The position numbers and the translations under genes are program-made. Positions 10,801 to 22,600 of a stretch of DNA of 64,000 bases are shown here, piece by piece. Origin of the DNA: Casuarius casuarius (lineage: Eukaryota; Chordata; Aves; Casuariiformes; Casuariidae); contig PTFA01000020.1 in assembly GCA_003342895.1 (NCBI GenBank), positions 6,527,644-6,591,643 on the forward strand, given 5' to 3'. A model generated the notes under the pieces. It searched no databases and was not told the DNA's origin. It was given only the letters and a program-made list of their open reading frames with translations. The first letter of the stretch is position 1. Each line of letters opens with the position of its first letter.

Positions 10801-13800
10801 CAAAGAAAGTAAGTAGTCGGTATGTGTGAAAGATTCATTAACCTTCAAGTTCAGTTACATCTCAACACAAAGTACTTTAGCTAAGGTGCTTTCTGAGTGG
10901 TGTAAAAGGATTAAGCTTGCTTTTGGGTACAGTATTGTATAAAATGTGGACATGGAGCTCTCTTGTACTCTGTTAACACAGATGAATGAAATGACTTTAT
11001 TGAAAGGAGGGCCATAAAAAACCTGTGAAAATGACAAGTCTCACAGCCTACTTGATGGCTAATGAAGTGATTCTTCTAATGCTTTTTGTTTGTTTGTGGT
11101 TTAGGTTTTTATGACAGACTCACCCCAGTGCCCTTTTGGAGTAGGGAATGGTCTGTTTTGCCCACAAAAACTTAACTTGTTTCCCTCTGGTATCTGCAGA
11201 GTAGCATTGTTCCAGAGGCCTTTCTTCTAAATGTAGCAGTCTCTCAAAAAAGGGAAAGCATACAGGTCTTAATAAAGATGATACAGTTTCTACATGTTTA
11301 CCTTTGAAGCTTGCTTAACAGAGAAGTCGCAAAACATAAGCACCAAAGTGGCAAGCATGTCTTGAAATGCTGGTGACTTAAAGGCTTATCTACATAGGCA
11401 TCTTGCACTTCTCTAGCTATTTTACTCCAGCTAAAATCATGTAACTGTAGAACAGCATAGAGGAGTTTCATACTAGAATAGCTGTTTTCATTTGGGATGG
11501 GAATTAAATTATTTTAAATTGATACTTTTTTTAACTGATAGAGCTGTATCCCTGCAGACTGTTGTAGAAGTATTTCCACTAGAATGTGCCCATTCTTAAA
11601 GATTCAAAATAACAAGAGAAAATGTTAGATGAGGCCCTTTGTGAAGTGCCTCACAAGGGTGGGATTCAGGGGTGATGAGCAGGACACTCTTAGCTGTTAA
11701 TGGCTGCCACAAAGATCCCTATCCGCCTCGGAGAACAAATGTTAATTTGCATCAGAGAAGCTCTTTTGTTTTGTGTGTATTTGAGGGGATGCCTTTTTTT
11801 TNTTTTTTTTTTAATAGGATAGAGAAGCCAAACATTTCATAATATAAACAGGCTAACTTAAAGGAACGTAAAGCATTTTCAGGAAAGAACCCAGATCTTA
11901 CAGAATCTCTTCCCACTTCCTTTTTTTGCCTTTACATGTTGGCTGTGAAAATGCCTCATAGTTGAATAGGAGCAAAGATTGAGCATATACTTTTAATTAG
12001 ATTTCGTGAGGTCAAGTATTCAGTTCATGAAATGCTGAACATTACTGAATTGTGTAGATGGGTCATTTTTGTTTTTATTTTGGGAAGGGGGGGGAATATG
12101 TGATACCAGGTACCCTGACATCAGGATTGCTACCACAGGAGTGGTGTGTGGCAGTGTGGCCACAGTGCTGTCCCCTGATAGCAGTTCTGTGTGTGCTATC
12201 ATTACTGTCCTTAAATTACGAAGAGTTCTGTGCAAGTTCAAATTCCTTTACTCAGTTGTACTCTTCTTGCGAGTGCTGTCTCTTGGGAGACGGTGTAAAA
12301 GCTGAGTTTAGATCAGGTGTTGAGGCTTTTTTCTTTAGACTCGCCCATACAGGGGACTTGACCAGTACAGCTACTCTGGATACTTGCACAATTTTGTCTC
12401 TCTAGCATAACTCTGACTATAATTGTTCTGGACTAATGCCACTTTTATTTCAGTATAGAGTATCCACAAGGGAGACTCCTGTTGGAATAGATGCAGCAGT
12501 CACCCATCTTTCTTTTCTTGTTCTCTGTCACCCTTTCCATAGTGTGCACAGGCAAAGTCTGGAGTACAAAGAGAAAGACAAATTATTTTTAAACATGCCT
12601 TTTTGTAAGTCATTATATTTAAGCACTGTTCAAAGCAGTATCGTCCAAAGACAACTATTATGTTGACTTGGCATGTAAACAAATGATTAATGTGGTTCAC
12701 CAGTGATTTCTGAAGTATTATTTCATATTTCTTTGCTTATAAAGGGAATGCTCTTTCCAACATGGCAGCAGATGAGACTGTCTGAATAAGTCAGTATAGA
12801 CAGTCTGAATTATAGCACTTAATGGTCTTCAGAAATATTTAACTTGCAAGTTTTTATCATTAAAATCATTAAAATGGCAATCCACATCAAAGTGATCTGT
12901 GGACTATAAATCCAGCATTGGATAACTTGGAAATCAGATATCCATTTAAATATTTTTATAATGTTAAAGTGATTATAGACAGTCTTGAGTGTCTTCACTG
13001 TTTTCTCCCTTCCACACTCATTATGGAAGTAAGAATCATGTCTGCCTAACAGCTTCAACTGATGGACCCTATTTCAGCACTCAGAACTGTTTATAGAGAG
13101 GGAACTGCAAACATACCGTTTTCATATATATTTTGTGCAGGAGTAGGAACTGAATTTCAGGATTTACAGTGTTACAGAGTTTGTCTGTTGCAGAAGTTTC
13201 AAGACTCTAACATATATGTTTAGAAACCTGTCTAGGTAGATGAAAACAAAAAAGCATGTATGCACACAGAACTAACACTTGACATGCTGGTAAAGCAAGT
13301 CAGAAAGGTTTTTATGAATTCAAAGAAACCTTGATGTTCAGATTGCTTGGGTCATGTAGTGACCATAGTTTATAATACTTTTACTTGCTTGGGCTTTTCT
13401 TCCTCAGTTTGTTGGATATTGGGGAATTAATATCTCATTATTCTGTGTTTATATAAAAAGACACTGAGGATGTTTATCTGATACATCATTTCAGACTCCC
13501 CATTTCAAGCATTTTTAAGGCATTGCCAATAATAACAGTATTCTGTCTATGTAGTGTGATGAAAGCAGAGCATGAGACACTTAAAGATACCTTATTCTTA
13601 CTGTGGTATATTTATGGGATTATTCACACTTGACACGTATGCTGCATTTTCATGTGCACAATATGGAGACAGTATGAATGTCTAAAATAACGTGCACTAG
13701 TGTGGAGGGTTAAAGTACCTGGATCAGAGAAAGGTAGACTTACCCAGTGTAAAGTTGAGAAGAGCCTGCAAATTTATCAAAGTGTGTGTATATTACCTAT

Positions 13801-16800
13801 TTATATATAAATACTTAAATGCTACTTATATATAGATAAATAATTAACAGCAGGAAACTGCTGCAGATCAGAATCTTTTAGTAGTTCACAGGCAGTGAAA
13901 AAAGTGGTTGAAAAGTGGCTTCTTATCTGTGCTGTATGAAGCAAGGTGACAGAGATGGGTACAAATGAATTAAATTTTAATGGAACAAAGCTATGCATGA
14001 AGCAAACCTGAAGGATACAAACAGTGAAGGAAGGATGAGCAAGGCAGCTCTCTGAGACTTCTGGATGGTTTAAAAATATTCCAAAATTTATGTAAAATTT
14101 GGGGAGGTGTTATTTCTCTTTTTTTTTCTCTGCTTTGCATTTTGCTTCCCCTGATTTGTATTTGAAATTCTTAAAAGAAGTGCAGTAAGGTCACAGGACA
14201 TTTTAAATAGAGCTCTTTGAAGTGGTCAAAATTAGAGAAATAAACTAAGTGACCTGGCTGGGATTTTCATCATAATTCATGAGAGTCCATTCTCTGGAGA
14301 ATTCTGGCCAGATCTTCAATGTTGTGTTGAAAGTTTTACATTTTTAGATTAACACCGCTGAATCCATGAGTTTGACTTCCTGGTGAAAATGCTGCATTGC
14401 TTGAAAGAACAGTTCTCTTGTGACTCCGACTATGCAAGGCAAATGAGGCTCTGTCCTCATTTGTAACTAGTATTTCCTGAGATCCCTGTCTGTCCCTAAC
14501 CAGTAGGCGCTTGATGTGATTTTGTGTCTGCGCTGAAGCAAGCGGAGTTCTATCCAGTTTTCCTGGACTGATTGTTCTTTTGGTGTAGAACAAATTCTTA
14601 TCGTTTTCAAATGGATAGCAGGTATTTGTTTTGAGAACTTCTTTTTTTCTATTTGTATTAACACAACATTATTGTTTTGTCAGAACAGTGATAGAAAGTA
14701 GTTTTGAAATCTCTTACCCAGGACCTTCTTAGAGAGCTGATAACATGTGCGTGATGGCTTCTGGAATTGTCAGCTGAACAGTGTGATTACAGTGGCTTAA
14801 TTTCAAACATGTAGTCTTTCAGGAATCTCAAACACATCTAAAATGTGTGCTTCCCTGAGGTAGGGAGACAGAGACACTGATCATGGGGCTTTATTGGGGT
14901 CTCACCATGAATCTTCAATGTTCAGGACCAGAGTTTGGTCTCCTTCACTTATAATCTCTTGGTCTTTCCTCTTAATGTTGGATACTTCCACCTTTGTATT
15001 GCTGAGAATAGGAGCTATGTAGCTATATAAAACAGAAATTGGTTACGTCTCTGTCTCCATTTCATTCTTCTAATTACCTGGTCAGTTCAGTGAAGAACTG
15101 TGCAATTTCAAAAGGTGAGAATTTTGACCTCGTTGAGTGCCTCAGGAAACCTGGCTATGTAGAGGTTGCCATCTCAGCTATTACAGTTTCCTGATTTGCA
15201 TTTTTGCCCATTGCTGCTGTTGCAGTCTGGCATACTTAGTAATAGGCCCTTTATTATCCATGCTCGTATCAGGGTTAAGTGCTTCCACTTGGATGTAGTA
15301 GCCAAAGGAAAACTCTTTGTATGTATTAACTTAAAAAAATAAGGTAACTTTAACTGTAGTTTTCGTAATGTGTAGTATTGGATTTCATCTGGGAAACACC
15401 GTAAATGCTTGCAGCTTAAAACTCTGTAGTGTGGGATATTTTGGGACAGACGGGTATGAAATCACTTTTCTTTGTCCTTAAGGTTGCCATCTAGTTACCT
15501 AGAGCAGAAAACAGTGGTACCAGAGGAGGGCTGAAGTGCTTGCTAGACTGTTTGGTTATTCAGAGCCAGCTAGGGCAGAGCTTTTTCCTTGGGGGAAGAG
15601 ACAAGGTTTGACAAGGTTGGGAATGCCACAGAGACTGAAGTACTGATATCTGTGTGAACTAATGGTAAATCTTTGTCCTGGATATCATTTAAAAATAGAA
15701 GGGAGGTGGTTCCACAAGATGGGGAGAGCTCCCTCTAACAGCTCTGCTCCTCTGAACACCAGCCACCCATTTCTTCGCGTATTTTGGCTGGGTGACTCTG
15801 GTACTCATCTTGCTCTGAGCTGATTCAACTGCTCTGGAGAACACTTTTCATTGTTTTTGCCAGATTAGGAAGGTGAATTGGCTGACAGACCTGAACAGAA
15901 GGGAAATGATGCTGGAATACCAAAGCTGGCACAAGGGAATAGAGGAAGACCTTTTCTCTTTGGGTGGCAGCAAGTGCTGGAGCTGCTCATCTGGTTGTGG
16001 ACCCATGACCTTGCTGGCTGAAGGCAGCTGTTGGAGGTTGCTGGTCATAAATGAGTGCTACAGTACTCCCAACTGAAGACTTTCTTGAAACACTTCCTTG
16101 AGAAGGTCTAATTTACAGGGTTTTTTCCCAGATACTTATGTTGATGATTAGCATGGTGAGGTGATATTGCCAACAGTTACATCAGTCACAAAGCCCCAGT
16201 GTAGTTACATCGGCAGCAAAACTACAAAGATTAATGATATAGCTTATGTTACGGTGGGTAAGAGGGGAAGGAGCAGGATGATTACTTAAGCTTTTCTAGT
16301 CAAGTGCTATTTTGCTGGTATGAACTGCAGCTATATTAGAAGAGTTTTTCTAGCTTAATGTAACTATGAGCAAAATGCATCCAGTGCAGATTCTGCGTAA
16401 GGTAGGGCAAATGTTTTTTCTCATGGGGGGAAAGGACTGTCCTTGAAGTTTAACTTCTTGGTAGTAGAAACTTTCTTTTCCACTTTAAAGTATGAAATAA
16501 TTTGAAACAACTGCCAGACCAGGTATTGTTAGCTGCATTATCAAGAAACTAGAGAACAGTTAATTCTTAAATCCATTTTAAAATGTTCTGTAAAAATAGG
16601 CTGGCATTACCAGAAACCATTGCCAATGAAGAGAATTAGCGTAGGTGAAGATGATGCATGCTAAAGCCACTGGACTGTTTTAGTTTCCTGGGTTCTGCAG
16701 TACTTCATAAATCACTTTGAAATTTTTAGCTTTGAGTCCCTGTTTCTCAAAAGAAGTTTAGAAAGCACTTGTCTTAACTGTGTATAGTAAATGTGTTTAA

Positions 16801-19530
16801 AAATTTTTTTCTTCTTACTTTTTAATCTCCTTAGACATTACGTTTTTAAAATATGTTTCTTGATTTCAACGAATAAGCCTAAATATCTACATATTTAAAC
16901 TCCTTTGGTATTTTCCCTAGTTGCAGTGCCTGACTGAGGTTCTCACTGAATTCCTTTATAGCTTTATAGCGTTATGCCAAGGAACTATCCAGATACTTGG
17001 GAGTCGGACTGTGACTTTTTTTTCTCAAGCTTGGCTTCAGCCACCTTTGAAATTTTGTACTGTGCAGAAAACACCACATAAGTATAACTGGCATAAAGAC
17101 CGAAGGGCTGTTTACTACAGTTTACTGGCAGTGTTCCCTTTGCCCTCATCCCTACTAGTCTGTCAGATATGATATTTGCTTATGGTTGGATCTGATGAAT
17201 CTCTCGTAATTTGTAAACTGGGAGCAGGCAAGTAGATGAAGTTGCATGTCAGAGCCCTCCTGATGATACCGCCACAAAAACGTTCTCTTCATTCTCCTGT
17301 GTTGCTCTTTTCAGTCACCTAACCAATTGTTTACTGAAGGAATTATTTACAGAGCGGGATAGTAAATGTATGTCCTTATCTTCCTGGTGTGATGGCATCT
17401 GCCTTTGTGCCATCATGTGTCCTTCAGAGCTGGCTGAGGAGCTTCTTGCTCTAGCTGATTTACTCTGCCTGCTGTCCCCTAAGAGCTACCCTAAGGTCTG
17501 CTGGCAGAACTGTTCCTGTGCAGGTCCTGAAGTGGTTTCAGCTAATGTAACCAGAGTTTCCAAGAACCCACAATTTAAAATTAATTTGCTTTATGTTGGC
17601 TGAAGGGAATTGAGGAGTGCTTCTGGGTGTATCTGTGCTCATAGATTGGAGCGTGGTCATTTTGGGGAAGGAAGGAATTGGGCAGATCGGAGGAAAGTGG
17701 GCAGCTTGATAACTTAGAATTTGTGTGCATTGCCTCAGATTGGAGAAAATACAGAAGGAGACTTCCAGGAAATCGGAGAGGGTGCGTGTCCTGTTGGAAG
17801 AAACGGCAGTCTGATATGCTCTATGAAGAAAGTGAATAAAATTGATGCTGATCAGTCTAGTCTGATTACTGCTTGGCTCCTGGTCTCAGTCCTGGCACCC
17901 AGATATCAGTGATACATGTGGTATTGGCTTTTCAACGCAAGTAACATCATCACTGAAGCCAACGTCCACGTTGCTTTGGGAAAGATGCTTAGTGTCCATG
18001 TAGCCCTCGTGCTGCTTGCAAGGAGGGAAGGGGGCGCAGGGCTGCGTCCACCACATATAATACGCCTTCCTGATTGTCCTTCTGGAGATTCAGCAAGGGA
18101 CCCCCGGCAGGCATCTGCTTCTCCTCCACCCTGCGCTGCCAGGTGTACATCTGTGAAGGGAGGAGTTTGAGACCTACGCTGCAGGAGCTGAGAGCTGCGA
18201 GCACCGGTGGCGGGCTGCTGTGACTAATGTTGCGTGTTTCTGAATGTAGGCAGGTTTCCATCACGCTTTGGCCTAGTTTCTGGTCTTCCCCTGCCGGGGA
18301 CACTACGGCTGTCAGGCTTCCAGGCCAGCCAGCAGCCTGCATCGCTTGAGCCGAAAGGCTCAGTATCTTGAGAACCTGGCAGCCTGGGAGCCCTCACTTC
18401 AGCCCCAGAATTAAAGGCATCTAAATTCTCAGCTTAAAGACAAGGAGTCTGAAGTCTCTGTGTGCTTTGTGTGCTGGCTTTTAGCCTAGAACTAAGGAGT
18501 CTTGGAGAGCTGCAAGTCCTGAAAATTCATCCTGACAGGCTTGCTTTGCAACTTTACCAGGGCTTTACCACTGTACTGGGACAGCTATCACTGCTGTTCA
18601 GTAGCAGACAGCAGTGGAAAATTTGGGAAGCGTTATGCCTGTTTTAACTAGTCTGCTGCTGACCCTAGGGAACATGTGTTGTTCAGGAAATACCATGTTT
18701 TGGTGTCTCAGCTGTAAGGTTGCAGGACTTCAGTTTTGCTAAACCTAAGTCTTAAAACTTTAGATTGGGCTTGGAAAACAACGGTGGAATGAATAATGAG
18801 TTTCCTGAATTCCATAGATAGAATCGTATAAGGCTCTATTAGTAAAAAAAGCTCACAGATAAAGAAAGGATGCTTAGTGATTATGTGGCTTGATTCCTCT
18901 TCCAAAAGCATAGATAAAGCTTACAGATAACTGGGGATCAGATAAATAGATTGCAGTCATTTTCTCTATTGATTCCTGTCTGTTGATTGACACCTTTGTA
19001 CAGAATCCTCCAAAGCCTTGATCTCAGGAATATGAGAAAACAGTCTGACATGCTATTCTGCAGATACTCTGACTGTGGGGTGGTGACAGCTGTTTTTGCT
19101 TCATTCTGCAGTTTTCTGGATCTCTTTGAATCCTCAAATACAGGGACGCCCTCATTTTGTGCTTTTAAAAGGGGGGATGTGGGTCCGAGGCCTCTGGATC
19201 TGTGCTCTCTCATTCCTTGTTGGCAGTGGTTAGGAGGCACTTTTATTTGCCGAAGACCAATGCACTAGCACTGGTACATGCCCAGGTCTCAGCCCAAATG
19301 CCTCAGCCTCGGGCTTCTCGCTGAAATAGCAATAGAGCTCTTGCTCGGGGCAAGCTGCCTCTAGCCGAGTCTCTTGCCCCTGCCTGTATGGCGTGCCTGT
19401 ATGTGTTGCTTGGGGTGATGGCATGTGCTCTCGTGTAGCTGTATTGGCACGGTCCTACTAGCAAGCATTTTGTGCTTGTGGTCACCGCTATGGCTTTCTT
19501 CATCTAATAATACTTGCCTCTCAGCCAGTA
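7861..19530 (+). other. SMAD1: SMAD1 intron 1, first part; no gene seen
   Basis: This is long AT-rich intronic sequence between the promoter island and the first coding exon. I see no open frame with family resemblance, no tRNA and no recent transposon. A cluster of three AGAC-N-GTCT palindromes lies at 12775-12985. Stretches at about 9690-10060 and 11570-11770 have even composition with homeodomain-type cores and are plausible regulatory blocks, unproven. A single ambiguous base at 11802 interrupts a T-run. Confidence 0.55.
12775..12985. promoter_or_regulatory. Cluster of three AGAC-N-GTCT palindromes (candidate SMAD-box cluster)
   Basis: Perfect 9-base palindromes occur at 12775-12783 (agactgtct), 12798-12806 (agacagtct) and 12977-12985 (agacagtct). 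The first two are also mutually complementary and could form a hairpin with a 14-base loop. GTCT/AGAC is the core Smad-binding element recognised by the MH1 hairpin. The classic palindrome is GTCTAGAC, so this arrangement, with half-sites in the opposite order and a 1-base spacer, is not the standard one. A role in SMAD1 autoregulation is conjecture. Confidence 0.3.
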
Positions 19531-19551
19531 GCTTTCGGAGGGGGGGTCTCT

Positions 19552-19675
19552 GCTTGACAGTAGGAGAAACTGAGGCTTCAAGTGAAAAAGTGTCTTGCCC
19601 AAAGTTATGCGGAAGGAAATAAGACTTGTGTTTTCTGAGCGGTACCTCAGCTGTCTCTGACTCCTTCTACTGGCA
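19552..19675 (-). mobile_element. MIR-like CORE-SINE relic, antisense
   Basis: The string 'aggagaaactgaggct' followed within 30 bases by 'cttgcccaaagttatg' and later 'tctctgactcct' is the reverse complement of the MIR body (consensus antisense: 'gaggaaactgaggcacagagaggttaagtgacttgcccaaggtcacacagc...gtctgactcc'). It is the clearest of the three MIR-like copies here. It lies in SMAD1 intron 1, in antisense orientation to the gene. Confidence 0.75.
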
Positions 19676-22600
19676 AGCTTTTATGGGCTTAGGTATGTCA
19701 GGAAAAAATTGCAGTGATAACAAATTTAGTTACAGTCAGTAGACTCCTTCAGAGTAAGCTGCTCCTAAGAGTGGAGCTTTTTGAGTTCATCAGTGAACCG
19801 ACACTCACGTGGAAGGTTGTTGGCCTGGCTGCTGACCAAGATAATGCACGATATTTTTTGTTTCAGGTGTGCCTACCACTTTAGGAGGAAAGCTGGTGCT
19901 GCTGAGGCTTGGTCTTCAGTTTAACCACAATTGCTACTTTGGTTTAGTAATTAGTAAAGTAATTATCTTGATCAAAACATTTGTAAAAATAGAGACTTAA
20001 TGTAAATGCCTTTATATTTCTGTGTCAGTAACTTTATTCACATGTATAATGTTTTTTTATATTAGTGGAACTGCAGCCATACTAGGATTACATTGGCGTG
20101 TAGTTGAAGGCAATTCAAGTTTTTAGTGTAGACCGGCTCAAACCTGTAAGTCACATGTCACTAAAGGCTTTTATCAATCTAGATCTGTATTTGTTGGTGT
20201 ATTTTAAAGACAAACTGAAAGTTTCCTGGCTTGATCTCAGGTGGAGCCCTGTAAATACATACTTGCTTGTAAATCTCTGTCTTTAAACATTCTCGTCGTC
20301 TTCTGTATACGCTAAAGAGGCATTTCTAAGCATTGTGATCTTGGTCTCTTCTGCTTATGAAGGGTCTGGCACATTCAGGTGGCTTGACATACACCGAGTG
20401 AGTGCGAAGGAGCATTTGGTGCAATGTGATAGTGCAGCTGCTGCTCACTGACTGTCTTGGGGACCAGAAACGAACTGTTTTTTGCATCATGTGGGAGTCC
20501 AGTCCTGATTTTGAGAAGACCACTAATGGCATCCAGTAATTAAACAATGTTTCGTTGGAGGGCGGAAATCTGGCAGATCTTGGTGTTTGTTTCTGGGTTG
20601 TGTAAACTTGGCTTGTAAAGCTATATCATCTTTAAACACTTTCTCTGTCCAGAATGATAGTTGTGAATCGGTTGTGAATTGTGGGACATTTCACAAAAGT
20701 TAATGTAGATCTTCCCCTCTGCGTCTTGTCTTTTTAAAGGTGTGATGAATATATGGTGTTTTAAAAGTCATTTAAAGACCAAAAAAAAAACCTCCTTAGA
20801 TTTTGCAAATTAGGCAAAAGAGGAAAACTAGAGGAATCCTTTTCAAAAAATAAAGTGTGCCTCTAATCAATATGCACCTAGTTATATTTTAATAGTGGCA
20901 AATTGAAGAAGCTGTTTTTATTTCAAGTATATAAATGGTAGATGGGGAACTAATCTGAACAAAAAAAAAAATTAGCAATCTTCCTTTCTATTTTACTTTT
21001 CATCAGTTTTTGTTCGTCTGCTTTACCAAGGCTTAACATAATGGCACTTTTATTCACGAATAAATATTTTTTTTTCCTCCTCAGTTTTTGTTGTCTCTTG
21101 CTTTGGTGAAACATTCAGCTTTAAAACTGAGGATCTTGAGCTGTAATTTAACGTCTTCACTTAGTCTCTGATAAATGAGGTCTGGGTCACAGTCTTTAGT
21201 AGTGGTTTAATGTAGCTGATGTAACTCTATCAGTGCAAGCTCTTAGTAAAATGAATCATTAGTAGGAACAGTGGCTTGTATCAGCTGAGCTTAACTGTTT
21301 TGCATGTGGTGTGGTTCCCTCCTTAAAATGCTCTGTTGTAAAAGCACCCTAGAATGGGCCGACAGACGTGCGCCTCATTCCCTGCAGGCTATGCTAATAT
21401 GTGTCATTCTGTAATTAAAGATAAAACACATCTTGCGTCTTATGAGCTTAGCTCAAAAATCTTGATACCTAAGTGATCATGGGCATTTTTCTTCCTGTTT
21501 TTAAAGATTTTCCTTTATGTTACAAATGCATGCATGTTTTAACTACTTAAAAAAAAAATCCATGAAAGTGACAAAGTTAACAAATTCCCCTCGTCTCACC
21601 TGTGAAGGAAGCTCCTCCCGTCCTATCCTGCTGAATTAGAGGGAAATGCTTTTTTCAGCTGATAAAAAGAAATAAAATTCCATGCCCTTCCCAGAGGAGG
21701 AATTCAACAATCGGACAAGTGGCATGGGACCATGTGTTGGTTTGTAAAAGGATATAGTTTGTAAAGATGTTTCCTTTGATGCCTGTGATGAATATGGATG
21801 TATTTCCGTTGGAGAGGGTTTTGATTAAATTATGCAATTAGAGCTGACCAGACAGATCTAAATATAGGAAGAGCTTTCAGTTATCCTGCCTTTGTGCGTA
21901 TTAACACACCCACACAGATGTGTGTTTGTTTTTGTTGTAAACAACACCTGTTTTCTACAGACAGTTCAAAAAGTCAGGAAAGGGAATGATCTTTGTGGAA
22001 AAAAAATTACACAGGACTGTTACAATGAAAGGGGAAAAAACTATTTTCTCAGCTTTTTGATGCTTTAGAAAAGGAATTCCAACTTACTTCAATAGCTAGG
22101 CGAGTTATGGTGCCTTTATGGACATCCTAACTTTCCAAAGTTGGTGGGCAATGTGACAAACTGGTCTGCCGGCTGTTCTGCTTTTCCTGGGCTTGGCCTA
22201 TGTTGACTAAGGATGCCGACTTCTTGCCTGCTACTGCACTCCTTGTGGAGTTAAATACCCCTCAGTAAGAGCAGATAAATCTGCCCCAAAGATGCACAAA
22301 AAATACCCTCTGTGAGGGCTAGTAATTCATTCTGTCTGCTGCCAACCATTTGCTTTTTTTTTTTCTTTTGAATGTTTGGTTTTATTTCTGGGCTTTTTTT
22401 AAGAGGCCTTCAGCTTGGAGAGAGTGTGAAAAATGAAGACTCTCCTCTTCTATGGCATTTCAAACAAACCTGAGGAACACTGTCTTGGGATGAGAGAATG
22501 CTGCAGTTCACAGCGTTGTTTTCATCTTTTAGATTATTTAAATTAATTCATAATTTTTTAATCCCATCTGTGTTAAAATTTTTACTGAATTATCAAACTA

